The position numbers and the translations under genes are program-made. A model generated the notes under the pieces. It made no database searches. It saw nothing but the letters and a program-made list of their open reading frames with translations, and was not told the DNA's origin. Of a stretch of 64,000 nt of DNA, positions 53,607 to 61,973 are shown piece after piece. This stretch comes from Cryobacterium sp. Y29 (GTDB taxonomy: Bacteria > Actinomycetota > Actinomycetes > Actinomycetales > Microbacteriaceae). The first letter of the stretch is position 1, and every line of letters starts with the position of its first letter. The stretch lies in contig NZ_PJJN01000037.1 of NCBI RefSeq assembly GCF_002929825.1, positions 1 to 64,000 of the forward strand, read 5' to 3'.

Positions 53607-54629
53607 CTAGCAGCCGCACGACCCTCGCGTCACGAGGTTGACGGGTAGGGTGACGTGGGCGTCAGCCTGCGTTACGGCAACTCCGGATACGAGGTCGAAC
53701 AGTCGTTCGGTCGCGAGACGTGCCATGCGTTCCGCCGGCACGTGCATTGTGGTGATCGAGGGAGTCGTGACGCGGCTAAGGCCGAAGTCGTCGAACCCGA
53801 TGATCGAGATCTCTGCGGGGACAGTGAGTTCGCGTTCGCGCAGTCGAGTCATTGCTCCGAACGCCATCTCGTCGTTGGCCGCGAACACACCGTCGATGTC
53901 GGTGACGTCCTCTACCGCGCGGGCACCAGATTCTTCGCTGTAATCACCGAGAAGCAGGTGCCCGGTGACATCGTGCGTTTGGATAGCATCGAAGAACCCG
54001 TCTCGGCGATCGATCGCACTCTGGTGGTCAAGCGGGCCGCTGATGTGCACGAGAGCCCGCCGCTGGTGAACCTCTATCAGGTGAGATGTTGCCTCGAACG
54101 CAGCGGCTCTGTCGTCGATACCGACACTGATCGAGTTAGGCAGATACGGGAAGTTTCCCAGGAGAACCAGGGGAAGACCGCTTCGGACGAGGCGCTCGAC
54201 GTTGTTATCCGTCACGGCGGCGCTAGTCACGATCGCCCCGTCCACTCGCCCTGACCGCATGACACGCTCGTACGCGGCCATACCATGAGACTCGTCCGGG
54301 TTCGTAGAGATCATTACCTGCGCGTCGTTGTCATTGGCCACAGCGGTAACGCCGGTCAGCACATGCATGAAGTAGGTGTGTCCAAAGACGTGTTGGCTGG
54401 TGTTGGGAACGATGAGTGCAACGGCGTCAGCCTTCCGCGCACGAAGGGCACGTCCGGCCGAATTGGGCACGTAACCGAGTTGCTCGGCAACGGTCATCAC
54501 CCGAGACTTTGTCTCAGGGCCGATTCGGGGGTGATCGCGCAGAGCCATAGACACCGCGCTGACGGAGATTCCGACTTCTTTTGCAATGTCGCGAAGCGTC
54601 GCGCCGACGGCCTTAGTTGATGATGCCAC
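53607..54629 (-). CDS. LacI-family repressor of the arabinoside operon
   Basis: A 340-residue LacI-type regulator: HTH and hinge (TLRDIAKEVGISVSAVSMALRD, then GYVPNSAGRALRARK) and a periplasmic-binding-protein-like effector domain. GTG at 54629 with AAGGAG 6 bases upstream. It precedes the transporter genes on the same strand with a 74-base gap, so it is probably cotranscribed and autoregulated. Two dyads upstream of it match each other and are the likely operators. The inducer is presumably an oligosaccharide taken up by the transporter. Confidence 0.9.
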   Translation of the reverse strand: MASSTKAVGATLRDIAKEVGISVSAVSMALRDHPRIGPETKSRVMTVAEQLGYVPNSAGRALRARKADAVALIVPNTSQHVFGHTYFMHVLTGVTAVANDNDAQVMISTNPDESHGMAAYERVMRSGRVDGAIVTSAAVTDNNVERLVRSGLPLVLLGNFPYLPNSISVGIDDRAAAFEATSHLIEVHQRRALVHISGPLDHQSAIDRRDGFFDAIQTHDVTGHLLLGDYSEESGARAVEDVTDIDGVFAANDEMAFGAMTRLRERELTVPAEISIIGFDDFGLSRVTTPSITTMHVPAERMARLATERLFDLVSGVAVTQADAHVTLPVNLVTRGSCGC

Positions 54630-54659
54630 CGTGTCTCCTTCGACAACTCCCGCACTAGA

Positions 54660-54677
54660 TGCTCAAACGTTAGAGCA
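54660..54677. promoter_or_regulatory. LacI operator O1
   Basis: TGCTCAAACGTTAGAGCA, an 18-bp dyad centred on the AACGTT typical of LacI-family sites, with one mismatched pair. It begins 30 bases before the lacI-type start codon. Confidence 0.7.
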
Positions 54678-54726
54678 ATGATCCTTAGGCTTTTGAATCT
54701 GTAACGATGAACCGCCTGTGCTCGGT

Positions 54727-54744
54727 TGCTGCAACGTTTGAGCA
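54727..54744. promoter_or_regulatory. LacI operator O2
   Basis: TGCTGCAACGTTTGAGCA has the same AACGTT centre and shares 15 of 18 bases with O1. Centres of O1 and O2 are 67 bases apart, a spacing that permits looping. Confidence 0.65.
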
Positions 54745-55055
54745 CGACTGTAGCAGCGAAAAGATCTGACTGTCAACGATGACTTGAAGTGACGAGTCCG
54801 GCGGGTGAGCTGCAGGGTGCATGACGGTCTAGCCAGCCACTTTTTGCGCTGCGTGGGCGATCGTCGGGCGTCCGGCATACGGACGCTTCGCGGCCTGCTC
54901 ATCTGCCATAGTGTGCGTGTGGCGAATCCCAATGACGACGATCTATCAGTGATTCAGGGGATGCACCTCATCCAGGAGCGGCAGCGTTCACGAAGCTCGC
55001 CTACGTCTTCGTCGGTACGACCTTCCCGTCGCAGTTCTACTAACGTACTTGCGGC
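54745..55055. other. Intergenic region without a supported gene
   Basis: About 310 bases between the LacI operator and the next frame. Short frames on both strands lack ribosome-binding sites and recognisable similarity. I see no repeats or terminators. Confidence 0.4.
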
Positions 55056-55616
55056 GTGGTCGCCCGGACACTCATCATCGCGAAACTCTCTCCTCGCCTC
55101 GTGCCGTATGGGTTCGGCTTGCGGGCGATCTGGGGCGTCCCAGTGTTCGTGGCGGGGCTGATCGCACTTGCGGCTGTCGCCCTCGTCACGGTTGCTCTCG
55201 CGTTGCTCGCGATCCGCGTGAGACGCAGTGGCAGCACAGGTCCAGCTGTAGCAGCCGCCATGGCGGCCTACGACGAAGCAATGAACTCGACGGCGTACAC
55301 CACCTTCGTGGAGATTCAGGCGCAGGAGGATCGTAGGACTGCGATACCCGCTCCGGGACCCGTCAGACCGGAAGCGCCGCAAGCGTGCTGCGCTGCGACT
55401 AGACGAAACCTGATCGCTTGTTCCGCCCTCGCGCGACATTGCGGCGAACACCTCTTCGTGCCGTCCGCGAGGACTCCTGCCACCTGCCCGCAGCTCGACA
55501 AGGATAGGTATATCCGCTCCACAGCCAATCGTCACTGGTTGATTGGTGCGGGGCAGGGCGAAGTTGGAGAGCGTCTCGTTGGCCGTTCGTCTTACGGGGC
55601 GGCTCCTGCCTTGTGA
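55056..55616 (+). CDS. Possible small membrane protein
   Basis: A 186-codon frame starting at GTG. The first 90 residues look like a real protein: one membrane segment (VPVFVAGLIALAAVALVTVALALLAI) and a helix ending in AYTTFVEIQAQED. The second half is Cys- and Arg-rich and unlike a folded domain, so the gene may be frameshifted or end earlier in reality. No ribosome-binding site; a leaderless start is possible. Confidence 0.4.
   Translation: MVARTLIIAKLSPRLVPYGFGLRAIWGVPVFVAGLIALAAVALVTVALALLAIRVRRSGSTGPAVAAAMAAYDEAMNSTAYTTFVEIQAQEDRRTAIPAPGPVRPEAPQACCAATRRNLIACSALARHCGEHLFVPSARTPATCPQLDKDRYIRSTANRHWLIGAGQGEVGERLVGRSSYGAAPAL
55574..55599 (+). repeat. Recombination-site-like dyad, site 0 (degenerate)
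   Basis: Left arm TCTCGTTGGCCG, centre TT, right arm CGTCTTACGGGG. It matches the array consensus (see site 5) at about 17 of 24 arm positions, in the same orientation and with the same 12-2-12 length. It precedes the first lipoprotein cassette. Confidence 0.4.
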
Positions 55617-55652
55617 CACCGCGAGTTCGGCACCCGCTCGCTGAAATCCGAA

Positions 55653-56105
55653 TTATCCGCCAGTGAACATTGCAATGGCCGTCTCGGCACCCGCGTCGGC
55701 GCAAGCGAGGGACAGCTTGTCGAGGCCGTCGTTCCACTCCGCGGACCTAATTCCGGTCGTTGCCATGGCGCCGAGGCTGATTACCGGCGCGGCGTCCCTG
55801 AGAGCGGCGGTTGCCTCGCTAACGTCGCCTTTTCCGCTGGTCGGCACCCGATCTAGTACGCGCGTGGCCAGCCGGTACCAGCCTTGTTGTTCCTGAGTGG
55901 CCATCCGACCGTCGCGAAGACCAGCATCGGCGTTCGCGGTAATTGTCAGAACATCGCCGAAGGCGGTGCATGTCGCCGCGTCAGTTGTGGATGCTGTGGC
56001 TGACGGAGTCGGGCTTACAGCAGGTGCGGAATCTGCGGTGCACCCGGACAGCGCCAGCGCCCCGGCCAGAGCGGACGAAGCAATTAAGACGTGCCAGTAC
56101 TTCAT
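55653..56105 (-). CDS. Small lipoprotein, family A
   Basis: A 150-residue secreted lipoprotein: signal peptide with lipobox (ALALSGCTAD), Ser/Thr/Pro linker, and a helical domain with two Cys (ATCTAFGDV and LACADAGAE). Layout and motifs resemble the lipoprotein at 61974 (initial Cys, ...SAEW..., ...AC.AAG..., final GG), so the two are paralogues. ATG at 56105 begins MKYWHVL. Function unknown. It lies alone between dyad sites 0 and 1. Confidence 0.7.
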   Translation of the reverse strand: MKYWHVLIASSALAGALALSGCTADSAPAVSPTPSATASTTDAATCTAFGDVLTITANADAGLRDGRMATQEQQGWYRLATRVLDRVPTSGKGDVSEATAALRDAAPVISLGAMATTGIRSAEWNDGLDKLSLACADAGAETAIAMFTGG

Positions 56106-56204
56106 TGGGGCCTCCCCAGGGCTCACAGCTGCACTTCACCCTATCGGACCACATGCGTGAGCCGCTCGGGGAGGCCGGTGCATTCGCTCACACCCGCCCG
56201 AACT

Positions 56205-56230
56205 TCCCGTAAAGGGTTCCCGTTGCCGGA
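56205..56230 (+). repeat. Recombination-site-like dyad, site 1
   Basis: Left arm TCCCGTAAAGGG, centre TT, right arm CCCGTTGCCGGA. The right arm is identical to that of site 3. Homology between the two recombinase units begins here. Confidence 0.7.
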
Positions 56231-56270
56231 CCAGCGAATCCGGCCACGAGATTTCGATTGAGGGCTCCTC

Positions 56271-56810
56271 TCAATGGCCCGATTCGAACTGACGTTGGAT
56301 AGTGCGATAAACGGTCGAGCGCGCGATGTTGAAAAGCTCCGCCAATTCCGCGCTGGAATGTAGGCCGGCAGTGTGTACTTCGATCAAATGTTTCTGTTGC
56401 GCCACCGACAGTTTGGGCTGTTTACCGCGAAGGCGCCCTTTTGCTTTGGCCACCTGCATTCCTTCCCGCGTTCTGGCGCGGATCAGGTCCGACTCGAATT
56501 CGGCGACCATCGCCAGGACGTTGAAGAGCAGGCGTCCGACGGGGTCGTTCGGATCATGCACGGCTCCGCCGATACTGAGCTTGACATCTTTGGCCGTCAG
56601 TTCGTCAATGATGTCTTTCGCATCTCTAAGTGAGCGTGCGAGTCTGTCGAGTTTGGCGACGACGAGGGTGTCTCCAGCACGGCAGGCGGCCAGCGCTTCG
56701 CGAAGCCCGGGCCGGGCCCGGTTCGTTCCGGTCAGACCATGATCGGTGTAGATCAGTGACGATCTAACGCCCAGTCGTTCCAGGGCGTTTTGTTGGGCGG
56801 TGAGACATGG
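56271..56810 (-). pseudogene. Serine recombinase, N-terminus deleted
   Basis: From LTAQQNALERLGVRSSLIY onward this is nearly identical to the intact recombinase at 58392. A deletion of about 47 bases removed the start codon and the segment with YARVST, so the catalytic serine is gone. The remaining frame is open and keeps the dimer helix and the C-terminal HTH, so it could at most act as a DNA-binding competitor. Confidence 0.85.
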
Positions 56811-56849
56811 CGAAACAATCCCGCTTTGAGGAGAGCGGGTCAATAATTG

Positions 56850-56875
56850 TCCCAGTCAACGTCCGGCTTACGGGC
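56850..56875 (+). repeat. Recombination-site-like dyad, site 2
   Basis: Left arm TCCCAGTCAACG, centre TC, right arm CGGCTTACGGGC. It resembles site 4 (left arm with CAGTC, same upstream GTCAAYAATYG). Homology of the recombinase units ends here. Confidence 0.6.
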
Positions 56876-56929
56876 GTCTCCAGAGTGCGGGACCGGTGTG
56901 ATCTACAAAATTGACCTGTGGTGAGGTCG

Positions 56930-58132
56930 TTACCTACCGGGAGTAGCGTCTGCGGCCACCTTTAGCGCCTCTGCGGCTTCTTTCACGAGGCCAGGCAGTT
57001 CGGCAGTCTTGACCTCTGCCCCATGCTTTGACGCGTCGCGGTGGGAGAACCTAGAAAGTACGTTCTTGACAAGAACCGCATCCCCGAGCTCGACGCGTGC
57101 CGCAAGCCTTATCTGATCCGCGGAGTTCGCGTAGAAAGGGGCCAACGCCTTCAACGACAACGCTACGTCTTCGGCGGTATCCGCTTCGCGGAAATGGCGA
57201 CCGGCCTCGCGGAGAAGCAAGGCGCCGAAGGCACCAATTACGATTGCAATGGAGGCTCGTAGAATTCCGCCCCCTGGGGAAATATCGAAGTTCTCAATGA
57301 TGGCTTCGCTGACAATATAGAAGCCAATCCCTCCCGCGAAGATGAACGCCGCCCATGCGCCGGCGCGAACCCATTGGGCTGCTTTACGCTCGCGTTTGGC
57401 GCGCCCGTACCAATCTGCGGCACTCAGATCGCCGGCCGCGTGCTCGGCCAGCGCTTCTCCCGCTCTGGTCGTCGCCGCGAGCGTGGCGATGCTGTTGAGA
57501 GCTTGTGTGTCGTGCTCCAAGTCTGTCGCCTTACGTTCCCGATCCCAGACATCGAGCACTGCCTCCCACTCTGCCCGCATCTCCGACTCGGCGGACTGGC
57601 TAACGGCGGCGATTGCCTCGCGCTCGTTCTGAATCACGGTTCGTAGTTGATTAACCTCGGCGGTGACCTTAGTCAGTTCGTCCAGTCGGTCGCGCAGCGC
57701 TTTCTCGGTCTCGGAGACACGTTGGTCAAGCTCACCGAGCCGCTCGCTGCGTGCGTCGACCTCCTTATCTAGGAGATCGACGTAAGCAGCTTTCAAATCC
57801 TTGGGAGGAGGCAACGGCAAGGCCCTAAGTGAATTCTCGAGCAGCTGGTAAGCCTGACCGTTCTGGTTACGGTATGCGAGGAACTGCCGAAAAGACGCTG
57901 TGTCTACGGGAAGCTGATTGAGCGCGGCGCTGAGCTGGTCGAGGGCACTTAGATAGAGCGCTGGCTGCCGAGCTACCCGCGTCTTGAGCGACTCGTCGAG
58001 CCACTCAATGATGTCCTTACGCGCCTGCTCCGACTCCGCCTCATCGAACCTAGCCGCGTTTAGCGACTCTCTCTTGAGCTGAAGAGTCTCCCACACCGGG
58101 TGCTTGCTGTAACGCTCATAGCCCGTTGCCAA
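56930..58132 (-). CDS. Coiled-coil membrane protein, cargo between recombinase units
   Basis: A 400-residue protein of unknown function. Residues 1-125 form a helical globular part (PPKDLKAAYVDLLDKE near its end); about 125-200 are a coiled coil rich in Glu, Arg and Leu; two membrane segments follow (VRAGAWAAFIFAGGIGFYIV and GGILRASIAIVIGAFGALLLREAG); the last 90 residues are soluble (FSHRDASKHGAEVK). A cytoplasmic sensor region joined to a two-helix membrane anchor is an arrangement seen in some phage-defence and stress effectors, but no motif proves this. It sits alone between the two recombinase units on the same strand. Confidence 0.65.
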   Translation of the reverse strand: MATGYERYSKHPVWETLQLKRESLNAARFDEAESEQARKDIIEWLDESLKTRVARQPALYLSALDQLSAALNQLPVDTASFRQFLAYRNQNGQAYQLLENSLRALPLPPPKDLKAAYVDLLDKEVDARSERLGELDQRVSETEKALRDRLDELTKVTAEVNQLRTVIQNEREAIAAVSQSAESEMRAEWEAVLDVWDRERKATDLEHDTQALNSIATLAATTRAGEALAEHAAGDLSAADWYGRAKRERKAAQWVRAGAWAAFIFAGGIGFYIVSEAIIENFDISPGGGILRASIAIVIGAFGALLLREAGRHFREADTAEDVALSLKALAPFYANSADQIRLAARVELGDAVLVKNVLSRFSHRDASKHGAEVKTAELPGLVKEAAEALKVAADATPGR

Positions 58133-58327
58133 AGTACGGCCCCCATTTCAGTCAGATGCTCCAACCAGCGTTTGAATCCGCTGGGATCGAGGCACGCCGA
58201 TCAGTCTATTAGGAGCACCGACCGGGAGCTGGCTGTCACCTTGGGCGCGACAATGCCGATTCCTCGTCACTCTCCGCTGAGGCCCACACAGTTAACGTGG
58301 GAGGGAATCTCGTGGTTAGCTGATCCC

Positions 58328-58353
58328 GCCCGTCGCGGGTTCCCGTTGCCGGA
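58328..58353 (+). repeat. Recombination-site-like dyad, site 3
   Basis: Left arm GCCCGTCGCGGG, centre TT, right arm CCCGTTGCCGGA. The right arm equals that of site 1 and lies 39 bases after the recombinase stop. Confidence 0.7.
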
Positions 58354-58391
58354 CGAGCTGTTCCGGAAACGAGATCCTAATTGACGGTCTC

Positions 58392-58976
58392 TCAGCGGTT
58401 CGAATTGGATTGACGTTGGATAGTTCGGTAGACGGTCGACCGCGCGACGTTGAAAAGCTCCGCCAGTTCCGCGCTGGAATGAAGGCCGGCGTTGTGGACT
58501 TCGACCAAGTGCTTCTGCTGCGGCACCGACAGCTTGGGCTGCTTACCGCGAAGATGACCCTTAGCTTTGGCCACCTGCATTCCTTCCCGGGTTCTGGCGC
58601 GAATCAGATCCGATTCAAACTCGGCGACCATAGCCAGAACATTGAAGAGGAGACGCCCGACCGGGTCGTTCGGATCGTGTAGTGCTCCGCCGATACTGAG
58701 CTTGACGTCTTTGGCCGTGAGCTCGTCGATGATGTCTTTCGCATCCCTGAGTGATCGTGCGAGTCTGTCGAGTTTCGCCACGACCAGGGTGTCTCCAGCA
58801 CGGCAGGCGGCCAGCGCTTCGCGAAGCCCCGGTCGGGCCTGGTTCGTTCCGGTCAGACCATGATCGGTGTAGATCAGTGATGATCTAACGCCCAGACGTT
58901 CCAGGGCATTGTGTTGGGCGGTGAGATCTTGTTCTTCGGTGGACACGCGTGCGTATCCGATCAGTAATCCATCCAT
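58392..58976 (-). CDS. Small serine recombinase (resolvase/invertase, Pin/Hin-like)
   Basis: A 194-residue serine recombinase. The catalytic Ser12 is in IGYARVSTEEQD; the second active-site block is VAKLDRLARSLRDA (Arg residues and Asp), and the dimer helix follows (FNVLAMVAEFESDLIRARTREG). The C-terminal HTH is SSAELAELFNVARSTVYRTI. Such enzymes bind 26-bp dyads made of two 12-bp half-sites and exchange strands at a central dinucleotide; dyads of exactly that size flank the gene at about 40 bases on each side. The usual family roles are inversion or cointegrate resolution; no transposase accompanies it. Confidence 0.92.
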   Translation of the reverse strand: MDGLLIGYARVSTEEQDLTAQHNALERLGVRSSLIYTDHGLTGTNQARPGLREALAACRAGDTLVVAKLDRLARSLRDAKDIIDELTAKDVKLSIGGALHDPNDPVGRLLFNVLAMVAEFESDLIRARTREGMQVAKAKGHLRGKQPKLSVPQQKHLVEVHNAGLHSSAELAELFNVARSTVYRTIQRQSNSNR

Positions 58977-59016
58977 GGCGAAACCATCTCGCTCGGCTCA
59001 AAGGGAGTCAACAATC

Positions 59017-59042
59017 GTCGCAGTCGGGGTCCCCCTTACGGG
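59017..59042 (+). repeat. Recombination-site-like dyad, site 4
   Basis: Left arm TCGCAGTCGGGG, centre TC, right arm CCCCTTACGGGC. The right arm equals the consensus right arm. It lies 40 bases before the recombinase start. Confidence 0.7.
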
Positions 59043-59148
59043 CATGCGGGTGCGCGCCTGGTTTGGCATGTGGAGTTGATCGCCTTGTGGCGGCGTTGGT
59101 GACTGCTCGGTGCCGCACTGCGCTCCTGTCAGGTGCCCTGCTCTCTGA

Positions 59149-60120
59149 TCAGTCGACTGCAGAAGTGCCGGCGGCCACGTCCTTATGTGGGAGTAAGCCC
59201 GAACCAGCCGGACTCGAGTCGGTCGAGGGAACTGTGACCGAGGCGATGGCGACGCCGACAAGCGCGACTGCGCCGCCGAGTGCGGTGATCGCGTCGAATG
59301 GTTCGCCAAGTACCAGGGCGAAGAGGTACCCGAGTGCCGGAATTGCTGCGGTGAGCACGCCGGTGGCTGCGGCGGGAAGACGTTCCGCGCCGTATTTAAA
59401 TAGCACGAGAGTCGGCGCGGTGATTACGACACCGAGGACCAGCAGCCCCCCGAGACCTCCCCAACCGCTCGGGATATCGGCCGCGCCGACTGCCATCTCT
59501 GCGACGAGCCAAGGCAGCATAATCGCCGTACCCCACACGGCGGTCGCCGTCGCCAGCACGAGCGGATCAACGGTCCCGGTCGCCCGTTGTCGGGACTCGG
59601 CGAGTACACCCTTACGGAGAAGCACTGTATAGAGTGCGTAGCTGGCCAAGCCAATGAGGCAGAGCAGCACGCCGATATCCAAAGTGTGGCCCGCACCCGC
59701 CACGATGACGACGCCGGCGGTCGCGAGCACGAGTCCGACGATCGTGCGGGGAGGTAGGCGCTCCTTGAGGACGAACAGACCGAGCAGGGCAGTCAGCGTC
59801 GGGAGCGCCGCATTGCTGAGAGCGGCCGTGCCGGGAGTGGTGAACTCAAGACCGATGTTGGTCAGCGAGTAATATATCGCAACCCCCAGGAGCCCGAGCA
59901 GAATCGTTCGCGGATCGCGGAGGGTACGCGCGAAGACTGGCCGACGTGCGGCGAGGGGCACGAGGACGATCAGGCCGATCGCGAACCGGCCGACCGAGAG
60001 CACGGCGGGTGACGCCGTTTTCAATACCTCGCTGCTGATTCCAAAGCTCGTCGACCACAGCACCACGGCGATTCCGACGGCCACAAGAGGAAGGCGTCGA
60101 TGGAGTGCGGTTTTGACCAT
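59149..60120 (-). CDS. EamA/DMT-family transporter
   Basis: A 323-residue membrane protein with ten predicted segments arranged as two EamA repeats. Typical blocks are PAVLSVGRFAIGLIVLVPLAARR in repeat one, then NAALPTLTALLGLFVLKERLPPRTIVGLVLATAGVVIV, and ALVLGEPFDAITALGGAVALVGVAI at the end of repeat two. Family members export metabolites such as amino acids or drugs; the substrate here is unknown. It is the only gene between dyad sites 4 and 5. Confidence 0.88.
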   Translation of the reverse strand: MVKTALHRRLPLVAVGIAVVLWSTSFGISSEVLKTASPAVLSVGRFAIGLIVLVPLAARRPVFARTLRDPRTILLGLLGVAIYYSLTNIGLEFTTPGTAALSNAALPTLTALLGLFVLKERLPPRTIVGLVLATAGVVIVAGAGHTLDIGVLLCLIGLASYALYTVLLRKGVLAESRQRATGTVDPLVLATATAVWGTAIMLPWLVAEMAVGAADIPSGWGGLGGLLVLGVVITAPTLVLFKYGAERLPAAATGVLTAAIPALGYLFALVLGEPFDAITALGGAVALVGVAIASVTVPSTDSSPAGSGLLPHKDVAAGTSAVD

Positions 60121-60269
60121 GCTCGCAGTCTATTTCCGAGCCTCCAGCCGCACTGACACCCATGATTTCAGTTCGATCATGAGCAGCAGACCGAGCACCC
60201 GCTGGACCCGCGCACCAGGAAGGGCCATTCTCGTGCGCCTTACGAGCCACCCGCCGACCCAGGGTGTCG

Positions 60270-60295
60270 TCCCGTAGGAGGTTCCCCTTGCGGGC
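60270..60295 (+). repeat. Recombination-site-like dyad, site 5
   Basis: Left arm TCCCGTAGGAGG, centre TT, right arm CCCCTTGCGGGC. It is close to the consensus (left TCCCGTAGGGGG, right CCCCTTACGGGC), whose arms are inverted copies at 10 of 12 positions. No recombinase is next to it, so it may be an unoccupied target. Confidence 0.7.
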
Positions 60296-60331
60296 GCGGA
60301 TGATTTGAGTCGCATGTGGCAGCATTCTCTA

Positions 60332-60856
60332 ATGCCTGCTACTACTCGACTCATATCCGTCAACGATGTGGGGCGCCTCGCCGACCTTCAACTATCCAGT
60401 CGGCTTTTCTTGGCTCCATGGGACCCAATCCGCGCGGACCCCTACTTCACGGTGGCAGGTCAGCAGGCGGAAGTTGAAAACGCGCTCGCTCGACACAGCC
60501 GAGGCGAAGCCTTGCCACACGTAATTCTCGACGAGGATTCGCAGGTCGTAGGTCGGATCACATTCAGTGGGATCACCTACGGAGCCTTTCAGTCCTGCAA
60601 CATGGGCTACTGGGTCGCTCAAGAAAGCAATGGACGTGGCTATGCCACCGACGCAGTTCGAGCAATGACCGCGCTGGCATTCAAAGAATTAAATCTGCAC
60701 AGAATCCAGGCCGAGACGCTGATCCCCAACGCGCGCTCCCAACGAGTCCTCGAACGCGTGGGCTTCGTGCGCTACGGAACTGCACCCAAATACCTGAAAA
60801 TTGCGGGCCAGTGGCAGGACCATCTCATGTATCAGCTGCTCACCGATTCCCATTGA
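60332..60856 (+). CDS. GNAT-family acetyltransferase, RimJ/RimL-like
   Basis: A 174-residue acetyltransferase that transfers acetyl from acetyl-CoA to an amine, perhaps a protein N-terminus or antibiotic. The acetyl-CoA loop is WVAQESNGRGYATDAVRAM; the later blocks LNLHRIQAETLIPNARSQRVLERVGFVRYG are the RimJ/RimL signature. ATG at 60332 (MPATTRLISV) is preferred to upstream codons that lie nearer site 5. It begins 37 bases after that dyad. Confidence 0.85.
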   Translation: MPATTRLISVNDVGRLADLQLSSRLFLAPWDPIRADPYFTVAGQQAEVENALARHSRGEALPHVILDEDSQVVGRITFSGITYGAFQSCNMGYWVAQESNGRGYATDAVRAMTALAFKELNLHRIQAETLIPNARSQRVLERVGFVRYGTAPKYLKIAGQWQDHLMYQLLTDSH

Positions 60857-61132
60857 ACGGGCAACTTCGCCCACGCCGTTCCAAACCCAGTACCGCAAGA
60901 CGTTCCTGTGTCGGAACGGAGCGGAACGCGTTGACCGCTTGATCCCCAAGCTCTTCGTGACCTACTCGCCGCAGGAAGGCAACCGGCGAGACCCTGTGCA
61001 CCCGTCCCTCTAGGCTCATTGGGCACGGCAACGTTTGTTCGGTCGAGACTGTCGCGGTCGATGAAGCGGTCCGTCACCAGGTACGAGGGCACGCCAGCCC
61101 GACACCACAACCGGCACAGGAACGGGTATGTC

Positions 61133-61825
61133 ATGGCCATATCTACTAGCCGCCTCGCTGCGGCCTTAATAATTCTTTCGACGGCGATATTGACTGGGTG
61201 CGCCGATACCTCGGTAAAGGCGGGGCCAGAGTTAGGAAATGAAAGCCGGCCCACGGCCGCAGCCGCAGCTATAACTGCGACGAGCCTCGCCGACAATACC
61301 GTCGGCATGTTTCCAGCCGCGACCCGCAACTTAGATGCGTGCAGCGTCGAGCCACTCGGCTCGATCAGCAACCCGGACGCGCCCCGACGCTATTCGTGCT
61401 CTCTCTACCGGGTCACGCTTGTCACCTTCGCACCGGCGTTGGAGGCCTCAGCAGCCGCGTTGCTCCTCGACCAAGAATTTGCAGCACGATCGTGCGTGGC
61501 GTTATGGCCTCTGACGTCAGTGGATAGGCAACCCGCTTTGGAAGCGCTCAGAACAGGCAGCGCAGCGCCGCCTGTTGAAGGCGGGTACGACTGTAGCGGT
61601 GAGCAAGTGATGGTGACACTGGGCCGAGCCGACAACACGATCATTAGAACGCTGGCGCAAACGCCGCCTAGCCCACTGTCCAACACGGTCGTCACTGACG
61701 AACCTCCGATAGGGCTTGTCCCTCTGGATGAAGTCCTCAAGTCGGACGAAGTTTTAGTCAGTTTCATTGAAACCACGGTGAGATACGTTGACGTCACTGT
61801 GTGCGGTAAATTGCGCCTGTGCTAG
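61133..61825 (+). CDS. Secreted lipoprotein of unknown function
   Basis: A 230-residue lipoprotein: lipobox at TAILTGCADT, then a mature domain with several Cys (LDACSVEP, RYSCSLYR, ARSCVALW, YDCSGEQ and a final LRLC) that may form disulfides. No known family. The ATG at 61133 gives a normal signal peptide; longer frames do not. The 276 bases before it hold no gene I can support. Confidence 0.65.
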   Translation: MAISTSRLAAALIILSTAILTGCADTSVKAGPELGNESRPTAAAAAITATSLADNTVGMFPAATRNLDACSVEPLGSISNPDAPRRYSCSLYRVTLVTFAPALEASAAALLLDQEFAARSCVALWPLTSVDRQPALEALRTGSAAPPVEGGYDCSGEQVMVTLGRADNTIIRTLAQTPPSPLSNTVVTDEPPIGLVPLDEVLKSDEVLVSFIETTVRYVDVTVCGKLRLC

Positions 61826-61973
61826 AGCGGTAATCCGGGCACATCACATCAAATGCAGAAGATTCGCACGGAATGACGACTCGGTTTAAGGGTAGTGACT
61901 GGGGACGTCGTGGTTATCCGAATCGGCATGAGGAGGATGCGGCTGATCATTCGGAGTCGCGCTCCGTGGCAGC

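Larger units (their letters stand above)
56205..56875 (-). mobile_element. Recombinase unit A (defective), site 1 to site 2
   Basis: A unit of 645 bases from dyad centre to dyad centre, homologous throughout to unit B (58328-59042) and to nothing outside the dyads. It contains only a serine recombinase gene that has lost its start and catalytic Ser. Subtracting the deletion of about 47 bases, the two units have the same length. Confidence 0.65.
58328..59042 (-). mobile_element. Recombinase unit B (intact), site 3 to site 4
   Basis: A unit of 689 bases between dyad centres. It holds an intact serine recombinase and about 40 bases on each side. Homology to unit A covers the whole interval and stops at the dyads. 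Confidence 0.7.

Noticed and set aside
54663..54932. 89-codon minus-strand frame over the LacI operators
   Set aside because: It covers both operators, lacks a ribosome-binding site and has shadow-like composition.
60857..61132. Possible transposase fragment on the minus strand before the lipoprotein at 61133
   Set aside because: The short frame has Arg-rich patches but no transposase motif that I can identify.
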